Assembly (NCBI RefSeq): GCF_013204795.1
Contig: NZ_JABMKW010000020.1
Coordinates: 248,001-312,000, forward strand
DNA from: Pedobacter panaciterrae
GTDB lineage: Bacteria > Bacteroidota > Bacteroidia > Sphingobacteriales > Sphingobacteriaceae
Direction: 5' to 3'
Length of the DNA stretch: 64,000 nt
Shown: positions 42,707-51,993 of the stretch, in pieces
Layout of the letters: each line of letters starts with the position of its first letter
How positions within the stretch are numbered: the first letter of the stretch is position 1
Notes under the pieces: generated by a model
Databases searched by the model: none
Seen by the model: only the letters and a program-made list of their open reading frames with translations
What the model was told of the DNA's origin: nothing
Translations under genes and position numbers: made by a program

Positions 42707-43779
42707 CAATGAAAAATTTAAAACTAACAATGGTTGCAGTGCTGATAGCTGTTACTCAACTAACCGCACAAACTGCGCAAAAAATATCATCTAATAACAA
42801 TTTAAAGAAAATGAACACTACAGAACAATCTGAACATTATACATTCAAATTAAGCGATAAGGTTACTCGCCAAAAAGTTAGCTTCAAAAACCGGTATGGA
42901 ATTACATTATCTGGCGATCTATACCTACCTAAAAACCACGGGAACGAAAAATTAGCTGCGCTTGCCGTTAGCGGACCATTTGGTGCAGTTAAACAGCAAT
43001 CTTCAGGTCTATATGCCAACATCATGGCAGAACGTGGATTTGCTGTAATCGCATTCGACCCATCTTACACTGGCGAGAGTGGTGGCGAACCAAGAAACGT
43101 AGCCTCACCGGACATTAATACCGAAGATTTCAGCGCAGCAGTTGACTATCTTGGATTACAGCCATTTATTGACAGGAATAAAATAGGAATTATTGGAATC
43201 TGTGGTTTTGGCGGGATGGCACTAAATGCGGTGGCTGTTGATAAACGAGTAAAGGCTGTTGCCACAACTAGTATGTATGATATGACCAGAGTGATGTCGA
43301 AAGGCTACAATGACTCGATGACCATTGAACAACGTACCCAAATGCTTGAAAAAATTGGCCAACAGCGTTGGGAAGATGCCGAAAAAGGAGCGCCAGCTGA
43401 TGGACCTCGTAATTTGCCAGAGAAATTGAAGGGAGATGAGCCTCAGTTCGTTGTAGATTATTTTAACTACTACCGTACTCCTCGTGGCTTTCATCCTAAT
43501 TCGGTCAATTCAAATGGGGCATGGCTTGTCACCAATCCATTATCATTTATGAACATGCCATTGTTATCTTACATTAAAGAGATCTCTCCGCGACCAATTC
43601 TGCTGATAGCAGGAGCAAATGCACATTCACGCTATTTCAGTGAGGACATCTATAAAATGGCTGCAGAGCCTAAGGAACTAATGATCATTCCAGATGCAGT
43701 TCATGTTGATTTATATGATAAAATTGATGTCATTCCTTTTGATAAACTGGAATTGTTTTTTAAGCAGAGTCTTAAATAG
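42703..43779 (+). CDS. Exported dienelactone-hydrolase-like alpha/beta hydrolase
   Basis: A 358-residue protein with a signal peptide (MKNLKLTMVAVLIAVTQLTAQ); ATG 42709 two codons later is equally possible. The hydrolase core has a Cys nucleophile in GIIGICGFGGMAL (G-x-C-x-G, as in dienelactone hydrolases), the acid region AVSGPFGAVKQQ and FDPSYTGESGG, and the base His in IPDAVHVDLYD. Homologues are often annotated as DLH-like or acetyl-xylan-esterase-like. Coupled to the acetyltransferase gene by a four-base overlap, so one transcript. Substrate unknown. Confidence 0.85.
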   Translation: MTMKNLKLTMVAVLIAVTQLTAQTAQKISSNNNLKKMNTTEQSEHYTFKLSDKVTRQKVSFKNRYGITLSGDLYLPKNHGNEKLAALAVSGPFGAVKQQSSGLYANIMAERGFAVIAFDPSYTGESGGEPRNVASPDINTEDFSAAVDYLGLQPFIDRNKIGIIGICGFGGMALNAVAVDKRVKAVATTSMYDMTRVMSKGYNDSMTIEQRTQMLEKIGQQRWEDAEKGAPADGPRNLPEKLKGDEPQFVVDYFNYYRTPRGFHPNSVNSNGAWLVTNPLSFMNMPLLSYIKEISPRPILLIAGANAHSRYFSEDIYKMAAEPKELMIIPDAVHVDLYDKIDVIPFDKLELFFKQSLK

Positions 43780-43780
43780 T

Positions 43781-44677
43781 TTAACATCTTTTCCTATACT
43801 CATTGGGCGTCATTCCGGTCCGCTGTTTAAACAGACGTGTAAAATGCTGTTGGTATTTAAATCCTAATTCATCTGCAATATTACTTATAGATTTAAAAGG
43901 ATCAAATATTTTAATCTTAGCTTCGTCTATTAATTTCGATTGAATATAGTCCAATGCAGTATTTCCGGTTTCTTTCTTTATTAAATCCCCAAAATAATTT
44001 GGCGACAAATGCAATTGTTCTGCGCACCAGGCTACACTTGGCAAGCCTAAATTCTGTGTCAAATCTGATTTGAAGTAATCATTCAATAGATTTTCAAACC
44101 GTACCAAAATATCATGATTGATATTGGTGCGGGTGATAAATTGGCGGTCATAAAAACGCATGCAGTAGTTAAGGAAAAGCTCAATATTAGATACAATCAA
44201 GGTCTTACTATGTTTATCAATATTCATATCAATTTCAGACGCAATCTTCTCAAAACAATCATTAATATTTGCTCTTTCCTTTTTTGATAAATGAAGTGCT
44301 TCGTTCACATCATAGGAAAAAAAAGAGTAATCTTTGATGTGTTTTCCCAGATGCGTACCAACAATTAGATCTGGATGAAATACAAGAGCCTTTCCTGAAG
44401 GCTTAATAATTTCTCCTTTGCTGTCAATACCGTATACCTGACCTGGCGATATAAATACAAGTGTCCCATCTTCGTAATCATACGGTTGACAACCATAACG
44501 CATATTTCCGCACTTTATATACTTTAAAAAAATAGCATAAACTCCCATATACCTCCTGAAATATTGATAAGTAGGGATCTCATCAAAATTAACCACGCTT
44601 ACCAGTGGATGCAACGTATCTACGCCCATAGATTCGTTATACTGTCTTACCGTATCAATTCTTTCGATATCTTTCAT
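43781..44677 (-). CDS. AraC-family transcriptional regulator
   Basis: A 298-residue AraC regulator with an N-terminal cupin-like part (LVFISPGQVYGIDSKGEIIKPSGKALVFHPDLIVG) and C-terminal HTH pair (LPSVAWCAEQLHLSPNYFGDLIKKETGNTALDYIQSKLIDEAKIKIFDPFKSISNIADELGFKYQQHFTRLFKQRTGMTPNEYRK). It ends next to the hydrolase gene (tail to tail) and is divergent from the carboxymuconolactone-decarboxylase fusion gene, which is its likely target. Confidence 0.92.
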   Translation of the reverse strand: MKDIERIDTVRQYNESMGVDTLHPLVSVVNFDEIPTYQYFRRYMGVYAIFLKYIKCGNMRYGCQPYDYEDGTLVFISPGQVYGIDSKGEIIKPSGKALVFHPDLIVGTHLGKHIKDYSFFSYDVNEALHLSKKERANINDCFEKIASEIDMNIDKHSKTLIVSNIELFLNYCMRFYDRQFITRTNINHDILVRFENLLNDYFKSDLTQNLGLPSVAWCAEQLHLSPNYFGDLIKKETGNTALDYIQSKLIDEAKIKIFDPFKSISNIADELGFKYQQHFTRLFKQRTGMTPNEYRKRC

Positions 44678-44815
44678 ACTACAAACTTAATAAACCACCA
44701 GCTGTAAGACAATGTACTAAATCTAATATCAGTAAAACTGGTAAATGAATCCGTATCCTGTATAAACCTTATGTCGCCTGCAACCCCGAGATTTGTCATA
44801 TAAAGTATAAAGCTC

Positions 44816-45880
44816 ATGGGCAACAGAAAATTTCTAAAATGGGCACTATTTCTTGTGCTCACTATAAATATTACTAAAATGGATGCACAAGAAAAAAAAG
44901 CAGTTAATACCTCTCTTTCCGCTCAGGAGCAGAGTTTGGTCATTATTTCGGCACTTACCGCAACGGGAAATTTAGCGCTATTGAAAGCGGAACTGAATAA
45001 AGGACTGGATTCAGGACTTTCAGAGAATGAGATCAAAGAAGCATTGGTTCAGCTTTATGCCTATTGTGGCTTTCCAAGAAGCCTTAATGCCATTAATACT
45101 TTTATGACAGTAGCCAAGGAGAGAAAAGAAAACAGCATCACCGACAAAACGGGAAAAGAAATTGTTGTAGAAAATGGTGCAAAAGACAAATATGAATTGG
45201 GTAGAAAGGTTTTGGAAGAATTAACTAGAACAGCACAATCAAAACCTGCACCCGGTTTCGGAGAATTTGCACCACGGATTGATACTTTTTTAAAGGAACA
45301 TTTGTTTGCCGATATTTTTGTAAGTGATGTATTAAACTATCAGCAAAGGGAACTGATAACCATTGCTGCTCTGGCATCAATGCCGGGTGTTGAAGGCCAA
45401 CTGCAATCTCATATTAATATCGGGAAAAATACAGGAATCACAGACAAACAACTCGAACAGCTTGCCGAACTGATCCATACAAACATCAGTATCATGCAGG
45501 CAAATACGGTAAGAAAAATAATTGGGGAACCATTAATACCTGCAACAAAACCTGACTTAATGGTCCGGATTTCGGAGATCGAAATCTTGCCCGAATATCT
45601 CAAAGATTACAATACTATCCTAAAGGAAGAGGCCTCGGCATCGGTAAAACTGGAACCAGGTGTGATCGCCATTTTTCCAATGTACCAAAAGGAAAGCCCT
45701 ACCCAAATCCGCATCATCGAAATGTACGCAGATAAAGCTACCTACCAATCGCACTTGAAAACTCCCCATTTCCAGCACTATAAAACCACTACTCTTAAAA
45801 TGGTCAAATCGCTCAAATTGATAGATATGGAAAGCCTTGATAAGGAGACCATGCTAGAAATATTCAAAAAATTTAATTAG
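44816..45880 (+). CDS. Fusion of two carboxymuconolactone-decarboxylase domains and a monooxygenase-like domain
   Basis: A 354-residue exported protein (signal peptide near residues 1-24, ITKMDAQ). Residues about 40-110 form one CMD domain (SLVIISALTATGNLALLKAELNKGLDSGLSENEIKEALVQLYAYCGFPRSLNAI), residues about 145-240 a second (QQRELITIAALASMPGVEGQLQSHINIGKNTGITDKQLEQLAELI). Neither shows the CxxC of AhpD; the first has a lone Cys in AYCGF. Residues about 255-335 look like an antibiotic-biosynthesis-monooxygenase (ABM) domain (EILPEYLKDYNTILKEEASASVKLEPGVIAIFPMY...PTQIRIIEMYADKATYQSHL). It sits beside a divergent AraC regulator. It may act on periplasmic quinone-like or aromatic compounds. 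Confidence 0.82.
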   Translation: MGNRKFLKWALFLVLTINITKMDAQEKKAVNTSLSAQEQSLVIISALTATGNLALLKAELNKGLDSGLSENEIKEALVQLYAYCGFPRSLNAINTFMTVAKERKENSITDKTGKEIVVENGAKDKYELGRKVLEELTRTAQSKPAPGFGEFAPRIDTFLKEHLFADIFVSDVLNYQQRELITIAALASMPGVEGQLQSHINIGKNTGITDKQLEQLAELIHTNISIMQANTVRKIIGEPLIPATKPDLMVRISEIEILPEYLKDYNTILKEEASASVKLEPGVIAIFPMYQKESPTQIRIIEMYADKATYQSHLKTPHFQHYKTTTLKMVKSLKLIDMESLDKETMLEIFKKFN

Positions 45881-45892
45881 GCCGAAGCGTTG

Positions 45893-48256
45893 CTATTGAG
45901 CTCTTCTTTTCTCATCAAAAGATATATCCTTGTTGTTTCCGGAAACCTTCGACCTTCCAAATAAATAAGTAATACCAAGACCGAAGTTCTTATAATAATA
46001 GTCCGTTCTTTCCGTCCGCACAAATTCGTTAAAACGTACATCATATTTGTTTACAGTACCCAGAAAGCCGGAGGGGTTGATGATCAAATTATCGTTAAGC
46101 AACTTTAATCTGGCACCCACCCTGAAATCACGTACACTGTACGTGTATGTATTCCCGCTGGTTGAAGGAAGGCTCTGGCTGTAGTTCAGATAGAAATTTA
46201 ACTGTTTAGTTGCCTTGAAATTATTATTAAAACTAAACGATGCAGAGGTTCCGTTTTGGATGGAAATAGCTTTTATTTTGGATTTTGAGGATGAATAAAA
46301 AAAAGACGCAGAGCTGCTATTTTCCCACCACTTAAAAAATGCCCGGTTAATGGAAACATAGGCTCCCACGTTATCCCGGCTTATAAAGTTTCCTCCACTT
46401 GAAACCACTAATGGCCCGTCAATCGTTGTAAGTAATGAATTTACATCACTTGCATGTTGTGTAAATACAGTAAAAGAAACCATGCTTTTATATAGGTAGT
46501 TAAGTTCGAAATTGTTACTGTATGAAGGTAAGAGGAGAGGATTTCCAATAAAATAAGTATAAATGTTTGTATAATAGGCAAAGGGATTTAAGGAACTGAG
46601 GCCCGGTCGGTTAATCCGCCTCGAATAATTTAAAGACAAAACATTGTTTGCGTCAGCTTTGTAAACGATATAGGCAGTAGGGAATAGGGCACCATAATTA
46701 CGCTTATTGCGCTGGTCTAAAGTAGGCGAATAACCATCCGTCATCGTGTACTCATAACGCAATCCTGCCTTGGCCGTCCATCTTTTTGAAAGTTCAGATG
46801 ACATACTGAAATAGGATGCCAGGTTTTTTTCGGTATAGTTGAATTCATTGCTACGTGTTTTGTCCAGCAAGAAATTTTCGTGGACATAATTATAGTACTC
46901 CACATCAGCATTGTTATCAAAATTGGCGAACTTAATACCTGTTTCTATTTTAGCCCATTTATAAGGTAATGTTAAATCTGATTGAACAGACCAGATATTG
47001 TATTTTGACGAGTTATTATTGCGAACTGCAGCATAGGTGCTTTCAGATTCTGAAACAAAATTATTTCTTATTTCAGGTCTGTTCGAGAAAAAATTAACAG
47101 AACTACTTAATTTCTTTCCGGCCGAATCAATCTTTAAATCGTGGTATACATTTAAGGTTTGTGCAAATAATGGTCTGTACATTTCGCCGTTAGTGTTCAA
47201 TACCGAGTCTACAGTATTACTCTTACCATAGCTATAACTATTAACAAAGGCATTATTCTCTTTACTCTGTGAAATATTATAAATAAACCCGATGTTATTG
47301 TGCCTATCTAACTCATAGTCTATACTTAAACCAGCCTGCAAACCGGGAGTAATTGATATACGCTGCTCGTTACTGAGAATTTGACTAGAGTTTCCAATCA
47401 TATTGAGCCAATTGTTCTGCATATTGTGATAACGTGATTGGCCAAATGTAAAAGAACTGTTGATTTTTTTTGAACGGAAAAAAAGAGCCAGATTGTTGTT
47501 GTAGGAGGCGTAGAAGCCCTGCCGATATGTTGAACTTAATGAACCGCGCCAGCCCAAAGATTCGTTTTTCTTTAAAACAATGTTAATCAGGCCGGCATCC
47601 CCCTGGGCATCATATTTTGCTGGCGGATTGGTAATGATCTCGATTTTTTCCACACCTTCAGATCTGAGTGTTTTCAGATAATTAGTTAAGTCTGTTCCGC
47701 TTAAATAGACTATTTTCTCATTTACCATAACACCCATACTACCTTTGCCCGCCATAGAAACGCCATTGTCAGATACCTTTAAAAAAGGCGCCACCTGCAA
47801 AGCCTCAAAGAGGGAAGAACCATTTGCCGCTATAGTGTTGTTCAAGTTAAATATCCATCGATCCACCTTTCGTTCAAGAACGGGGTGCTTACTTTCAATG
47901 GCGACTTCCTTGAGCTCTTTCGATTGCTTGTTGAGAACAACATCAGTTAATTTAACAGAAGAGCCGTTAAATCTGATATTGTTTAATAACTGGCCGTTGT
48001 AACCTATGCACGAAACCTTAACGGTAAATACGCCGTTTTTTAAATTAGTGATCTCGAAACAGCCTTCTTTGTTACTTGCCTCATATTTTACCAGGGTTGA
48101 GTCTGCAGCATTTAAAACTGTTATGGTTGCACTTTCAACTCCCTTACCTCCGGTTTCTATTACCCTGCCTGAAACAGTCTGTGCAGAACTTTCGTAAATT
48201 AAACTTAAAAGCAAAAGAAAACTTAATATGCAGACTTTGTAAAAAAATAATTTCAT
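45893..48256 (-). CDS. TonB-linked outer-membrane beta-barrel family protein (OMP_b-brl_3 type)
   Basis: A 787-residue outer-membrane protein with signal peptide (MKLFFYKVCILSFLLLLS...SSAQ), a carboxypeptidase-regulatory-like domain (VSGRVIETGGKGVESATITVL), a plug (LQVAPFLKVSDNGVSMAGKGSMGVMVNEKIVYLSG, PPAKYDAQGDAGLINIVLKKN) and a barrel ending in ITYLFGR and a charged tail. It is convergent with the CMD fusion gene, 12 bases apart. Its upstream region carries two 12-base repeats with 21-base spacing (48353-48385), pointing to an AraC- or LytTR-type regulator. The ligand is unknown. Confidence 0.87.
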   Translation of the reverse strand: MKLFFYKVCILSFLLLLSLIYESSAQTVSGRVIETGGKGVESATITVLNAADSTLVKYEASNKEGCFEITNLKNGVFTVKVSCIGYNGQLLNNIRFNGSSVKLTDVVLNKQSKELKEVAIESKHPVLERKVDRWIFNLNNTIAANGSSLFEALQVAPFLKVSDNGVSMAGKGSMGVMVNEKIVYLSGTDLTNYLKTLRSEGVEKIEIITNPPAKYDAQGDAGLINIVLKKNESLGWRGSLSSTYRQGFYASYNNNLALFFRSKKINSSFTFGQSRYHNMQNNWLNMIGNSSQILSNEQRISITPGLQAGLSIDYELDRHNNIGFIYNISQSKENNAFVNSYSYGKSNTVDSVLNTNGEMYRPLFAQTLNVYHDLKIDSAGKKLSSSVNFFSNRPEIRNNFVSESESTYAAVRNNNSSKYNIWSVQSDLTLPYKWAKIETGIKFANFDNNADVEYYNYVHENFLLDKTRSNEFNYTEKNLASYFSMSSELSKRWTAKAGLRYEYTMTDGYSPTLDQRNKRNYGALFPTAYIVYKADANNVLSLNYSRRINRPGLSSLNPFAYYTNIYTYFIGNPLLLPSYSNNFELNYLYKSMVSFTVFTQHASDVNSLLTTIDGPLVVSSGGNFISRDNVGAYVSINRAFFKWWENSSSASFFYSSSKSKIKAISIQNGTSASFSFNNNFKATKQLNFYLNYSQSLPSTSGNTYTYSVRDFRVGARLKLLNDNLIINPSGFLGTVNKYDVRFNEFVRTERTDYYYKNFGLGITYLFGRSKVSGNNKDISFDEKRRAQ

Positions 48257-48352
48257 ATAAATTTGGTTGGTTTACATAGAAGACACAACCAATAAAGAAA
48301 AGTTGCTTGTCCGTAGCAGCGATAATGGATCTAGCAAATTAAACTGTCAAGA

Positions 48353-48385
48353 TTTTATTTACAAAGTTTACATTTTTATTTACAA
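48353..48385. promoter_or_regulatory. Direct repeat TTTTATTTACAA, 21-bp spacing
   Basis: TTTTATTTACAA is repeated exactly at 48353-48364 and 48374-48385, 21 bases apart, between the divergent barrel gene and the propeller-YceI gene. Two-turn spacing is typical of AraC- and LytTR-type operators. AraC regulators are encoded at 41.2 and 43.8 kb; which, if any, binds here is unknown. Confidence 0.5.
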
Positions 48386-48461
48386 TCCAAATTCGTCGCG
48401 CCGAAAAACATCAAAGTAGATTCGCTGAATCAATTCTAATTGGATCAATAAATAAAAAGGT

Positions 48462-50072
48462 ATGAAATACATATACGTATATGCTTTGTTTGTAATGTCT
48501 GTTTTTCTCACTTCCTGTGGACAAAACCAAACAAACGTACCAAAAGATAACATCAAAACCGAAGTTAAAGACATAGGGCCTAACCTAATGGTTCGTAATA
48601 TAAAAAAAGGCAAAAATGGCACCATTTTGATTGCTGGCCCGAACAACTCATCATTTGGTGATGTTTTTCGATATGATGGAAAATATTTTACTAATCTTAC
48701 AAGTAAAATAGGTTCGCATCGATTCTGGGATGTCCTTGAAGATCGTCTAGGAAATATTTGGTTCACTTCTACTGATTCAGGCGTTTATTATTACAACGGG
48801 AAATCCATTCAACATTTCACTACCACAGAGGGACTTGCCAATAATCGGGTGATGTCTGTTTATGAAGATAAGGCCGGCATTATTTGGTTCGGCACCGGAG
48901 GTGGAATAAGCCGTTACGATGGGAAATCTTTTCGAAATTTTAAAAATCCGAACCCCTCGCGTGTTTATAAAGAAGGAAATTGGAACAATGATATTACTAC
49001 AATCATTGAAGATAAAAGCGGGAAATTATGGGTTGGCACAAGAGGCGATGCTTTCGTTTTTGACGGAAAAACATTTACCCCCTTAATCCATAAGGGAAAA
49101 ACTTTTACAAACGTTTGGAGTATAATCGAAGATAGAAAAGGCAATATTTGGCTTGGTGACGTCACCAATGGCCTTTGGCGCTATAACGGCAGCACCTTTA
49201 CTTGGGTATCGCAGAAGGGTGTTTATGCTATAATCGAGGATAAAAAAGGAAACATCTGGGCTACTGGTCCGGTAAATACTGCTCATGTGGCGGTCTGGGC
49301 ACTGTCCCGTTATGATGCAAACTCCTTGTATAGTAACAAGCCCACGGTAGCCGAAATTATGTTAGGAGATGCTTTTTTTGGGCTTTTGGAAGCAAACGAT
49401 GGAAGTATTTGGTTTGGATCTGCGACCGGAGTGTATCGTTATGATGGAAAGACCATCACGGACTTTTATAATAAAAAGGGTCAGAAAAAATATATCATAG
49501 ATACGAAGCAAAGTGTTGTAATATGGAAAGGTTCTATGCTACTTGGTGCATGGGAAGGTTCTACGTTTCTTGGTGATGGTTCTGGTACAGGCGACGTCGA
49601 TATATTAAAAGGTGAATTGGTGATCGAAAACCGTCATCTGGAGGGCGGTGCAGTTGAAGTCGACATGAATACAATTGAACAAAAATTTGATCATCCAGGT
49701 CCACACAATAAATTGCCTGCATTTTTTGACGTCAAAAAATTCCCCGTTTCTACATTCACAATTACGAAGGTTGAAACAGTAAATGATGGAAAAACTGAAG
49801 GCAGGAACGGGAACATGACCATTGAAGGTGTTGCAACTATAAAAGTTACCGGGAACCTGACCATTGAGGGGATCACGAAGGCAGTTACTTTTCCGGCCAC
49901 AATGTATTTTAAGGACGGAATGGACGGCACTGTTGTGGTGAATGGCACGCTGATCATTGATCGAACAGATTGGGGTATCGATTATGCCTCAGAAAAGTAC
50001 TTTGATAAGTCTGGTGATGGAATTATTTCGGACGACGTTAAACTCTTTATGAGAATCGTAGCAAAAAAATAA
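48462..50072 (+). CDS. Lipoprotein fusing a Reg_prop beta-propeller to a YceI-like domain
   Basis: A 536-residue lipoprotein (lipobox FLTSC, Cys 19). Residues about 35-330 contain six or seven two-component-regulator propeller repeats, each with a W-F/W-G core such as DRLGNIWFTSTDSGVYYYNGKS, DKAGIIWFGTGGGISRYDGKSF and DRKGNIWLGDVTNGLWRYNGS. Residues about 345-536 form a YceI-like lipocalin-type domain (KKYIIDTKQSVVIWKGSMLL..., FFDVKKFPVSTFTITKVE, GNLTIEGITKAVTFPATMYF). YceI binds long isoprenoid chains; the propeller usually senses ligands in hybrid kinases. The combination suggests sensing or carrying of a lipid or isoprenoid at the periplasmic face; that is inference. Confidence 0.82.
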   Translation: MKYIYVYALFVMSVFLTSCGQNQTNVPKDNIKTEVKDIGPNLMVRNIKKGKNGTILIAGPNNSSFGDVFRYDGKYFTNLTSKIGSHRFWDVLEDRLGNIWFTSTDSGVYYYNGKSIQHFTTTEGLANNRVMSVYEDKAGIIWFGTGGGISRYDGKSFRNFKNPNPSRVYKEGNWNNDITTIIEDKSGKLWVGTRGDAFVFDGKTFTPLIHKGKTFTNVWSIIEDRKGNIWLGDVTNGLWRYNGSTFTWVSQKGVYAIIEDKKGNIWATGPVNTAHVAVWALSRYDANSLYSNKPTVAEIMLGDAFFGLLEANDGSIWFGSATGVYRYDGKTITDFYNKKGQKKYIIDTKQSVVIWKGSMLLGAWEGSTFLGDGSGTGDVDILKGELVIENRHLEGGAVEVDMNTIEQKFDHPGPHNKLPAFFDVKKFPVSTFTITKVETVNDGKTEGRNGNMTIEGVATIKVTGNLTIEGITKAVTFPATMYFKDGMDGTVVVNGTLIIDRTDWGIDYASEKYFDKSGDGIISDDVKLFMRIVAKK

Positions 50073-50148
50073 CATCTTTTCGCCAATCGACATAAAATAT
50101 TTTATGTCCTGTTATAAACTTTATTTTCAAATAAACGTTGTAGCTATT

Positions 50149-50514
50149 ATGAGTAAAGTTAAACCAATTTTAAGAATATTTGATTATGATAAAGCCATCG
50201 AGTTCTATGTAAACTGGCTTGGTTTTAAAATCGATTGGGAGCACCCGAATCACCATGATGCCCCCATATACCTGGAGGTAACATTAAGGGACATTACTTT
50301 AAACCTGTCAGAACATCATGGTGATGCAAGTCCTGGTTCACACGTATCTATTGAGGACTTTAAAGGTCTTCGTGCTTATCATAAAGAGTTAAACGACAAG
50401 AGATATAAATATAACCACCCAGGTTTGGAAGTACCCGAATGGAATCCCAAAGCCATTACGGTAACCGTTTATGATCCTTTTGGTAATAGGATCACGTTCT
50501 CTGAAGAAGAATAA
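50149..50514 (+). CDS. Glyoxalase-superfamily (bleomycin-resistance-type) protein
   Basis: ATG 50149 (MSKVKPILRIFDYDKAIEFYVNWLGF) gives 121 residues; the longer frame starts just after the upstream gene. The VOC signature FDYDKAIEFYVNWLGFKIDWEH...YLEVTLRDITLNLSEHHGD and the final VYDPFGNRITFSEEE match the bleomycin-resistance-like glyoxalase_7 type, which binds rather than degrades ligands. It lies 76 bases after the propeller-YceI gene. Confidence 0.85.
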   Translation: MSKVKPILRIFDYDKAIEFYVNWLGFKIDWEHPNHHDAPIYLEVTLRDITLNLSEHHGDASPGSHVSIEDFKGLRAYHKELNDKRYKYNHPGLEVPEWNPKAITVTVYDPFGNRITFSEEE

Positions 50515-50532
50515 GGTTTTTATTCTAGATAT

Positions 50533-50690
50533 TTACATTTCTAATCCTTTTTTATATTTTTCAATGCTCCAATTGATTCCCCATTGACTAACATAGTCCT
50601 TCATTGGCCCCGAGGCTAGCTTACTTTTGACTAAGCATACTTTAAAAGATATTGTAATGTTGGAGCAATAGGTTAAAGATAAAAATAGAC
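50533..50690 (-). pseudogene. C-terminal remnant of an unidentified gene
   Basis: On the minus strand an open frame without a plausible start reads ...FKVCLVKSKLASGPMKDYVSQWGINWSIEKYKKGLEM then stop at 50533. The composition and amphipathic helix at the end look like real coding sequence, perhaps an SRPBCC/AHSA1-like C-terminus. No upstream part is present. It is a likely fossil of a deleted gene. Confidence 0.3.
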
Positions 50691-50706
50691 CTGCATATCT
50701 AATATG

Positions 50707-51258
50707 CTATTTGATAAAAGGATCGTAATGTTCACCATTCAATTTATATCTCAAAACTTCTCTTTCCTCTGGCAGTGCAAGTCGTATTCGAAATGATATT
50801 TTCTTTGGCTCATCTTTGCTCATCTTAAGCAGATATTGAACAAAATCATTCGTCACAGAATCTTTAAAGGAAGCTACAATTATAGACTTCCAACCAAGTT
50901 TACTTTCCTGATCTAGCACATTCTTCTTGAAAAATGCGCGTTCCATTCCTGCTGGGATTTTGAAAATATGATTTGGCATTAAACCAATGGTATCTGACTC
51001 TCGATCATCCGAAACCCCTTTGCCTATTGAAGGTTCTTGAAAAGAATAATAATATACTGATGAATTTGAATCTATCAAAAAGGTATTTCTTCCATATTTT
51101 CCGCGTGGTGGAATAACTAATGCCCCATCATGCTTTTTAAAGGAAGCTTTATAAAGACTATCTTCCTTACTTATCACATATGGTTTATTGTTATTTATGC
51201 ATCCAAGAGTACTAAATAATACGAGAGAAAATATTAACATTATCCTAAACCTAACCAT
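50707..51258 (-). CDS. Lipoprotein of unknown function
   Basis: A 183-residue lipoprotein (signal MLIFSLVLFSTLGC, Cys about 20) with a mature part rich in Ser, Lys and aromatic residues (GALVIPPRGKYGRNTFLIDSNSSVYYYSFQEPSIG; GWKSIIVASFKDSVTNDFVQYLLKM). No motif is recognised. It opens the accessory zone of small exported proteins. Confidence 0.65.
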   Translation of the reverse strand: MVRFRIMLIFSLVLFSTLGCINNNKPYVISKEDSLYKASFKKHDGALVIPPRGKYGRNTFLIDSNSSVYYYSFQEPSIGKGVSDDRESDTIGLMPNHIFKIPAGMERAFFKKNVLDQESKLGWKSIIVASFKDSVTNDFVQYLLKMSKDEPKKISFRIRLALPEEREVLRYKLNGEHYDPFIK

Positions 51259-51336
51259 TGTTGTTTTCTAATTAAGAGGTTTTGCACAACCTACAAAAAT
51301 TTCATATTAAACGCTATTTTGAAAGTGAGGACTATC

Positions 51337-51537
51337 TCAATCTCCTTCTTCCAATTCAAATACCTGTTCCACAGAAACTCCGAAGATGGCGGCAATCTTC
51401 AAAGCCAGCACAGTTGAAGGGATGTATTTGCCTGATTCCATGGTGTTAATGGTTTGCCTTGATACATTTACTAGCTGTGCTAACTCAGCTTGAGTTATAT
51501 TTTTTATTGCCCGTTGGACTCGTATTGAATTTTTCAT
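51337..51537 (-). CDS. XRE-type helix-turn-helix regulator
   Basis: ATG 51537 gives a 66-residue Cro/CI-type protein: ITQAELAQLVNVSRQTINTMESGKYIPSTVLALKIAAIFGVSVEQVFEL. It follows the membrane protein gene at 51544 by six bases on the same strand. Small HTH proteins paired with a multi-span membrane protein are common in Firmicutes and Bacteroidota and appear to control it or respond to it. The target is unknown. Confidence 0.85.
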   Translation of the reverse strand: MKNSIRVQRAIKNITQAELAQLVNVSRQTINTMESGKYIPSTVLALKIAAIFGVSVEQVFELEEGD

Positions 51538-51543
51538 GGGCAA

Positions 51544-51993
51544 TTAATAGTCTTCACTATTTTTTAAATTTTTATTCAACAAATACAAGCTGTAGTTGAA
51601 CTTTATAATGTAAACAAGCAAAAGCGTAACTACATTATAAGTAACTATAAACACAAACCCAAGACCATAGGATGTGAAATTCAAAATTAATAAGATCGCA
51701 TAGCTTATCAGGACTGCCCATTTCCACGATTCTAATCTAATTTTGCTTATTAGTTCATCTTCATTAATGTGCCTGGCGAACGAAACCATAATTAAACCAA
51801 TTATGACACCCGAAAATGCAAGTTCATTAGTTAAATTGTAGTTTGCAGATCCACCGTCATTAGGATAATAGATCTGAAAACCTGGTATGTTGTACCCATA
51901 AGATTCCGTGAGGATACCTAACGCCAAGAAAAGCAAAAATGTAACCCAACCGATAAGGCGAAACTTTGCAGGAAGAAGAAATTGATTTTTCAT
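51544..51993 (-). CDS. Four-helix membrane protein paired with an XRE regulator
   Basis: A 149-residue membrane protein with four helices (about residues 13-30, 55-75, 92-108, 113-132: GWVTFLLFLALGILT, LAFSGVIIGLIMVSFA, WAVLISYAILLILNF, FVFIVTYNVVTLLLVYII) and short charged ends. No further motif. The pairing with an adjacent small HTH gene (six bases downstream) recalls DUF2178/YoaF-like pairs. Function unknown. Confidence 0.7.
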   Translation of the reverse strand: MKNQFLLPAKFRLIGWVTFLLFLALGILTESYGYNIPGFQIYYPNDGGSANYNLTNELAFSGVIIGLIMVSFARHINEDELISKIRLESWKWAVLISYAILLILNFTSYGLGFVFIVTYNVVTLLLVYIIKFNYSLYLLNKNLKNSEDY

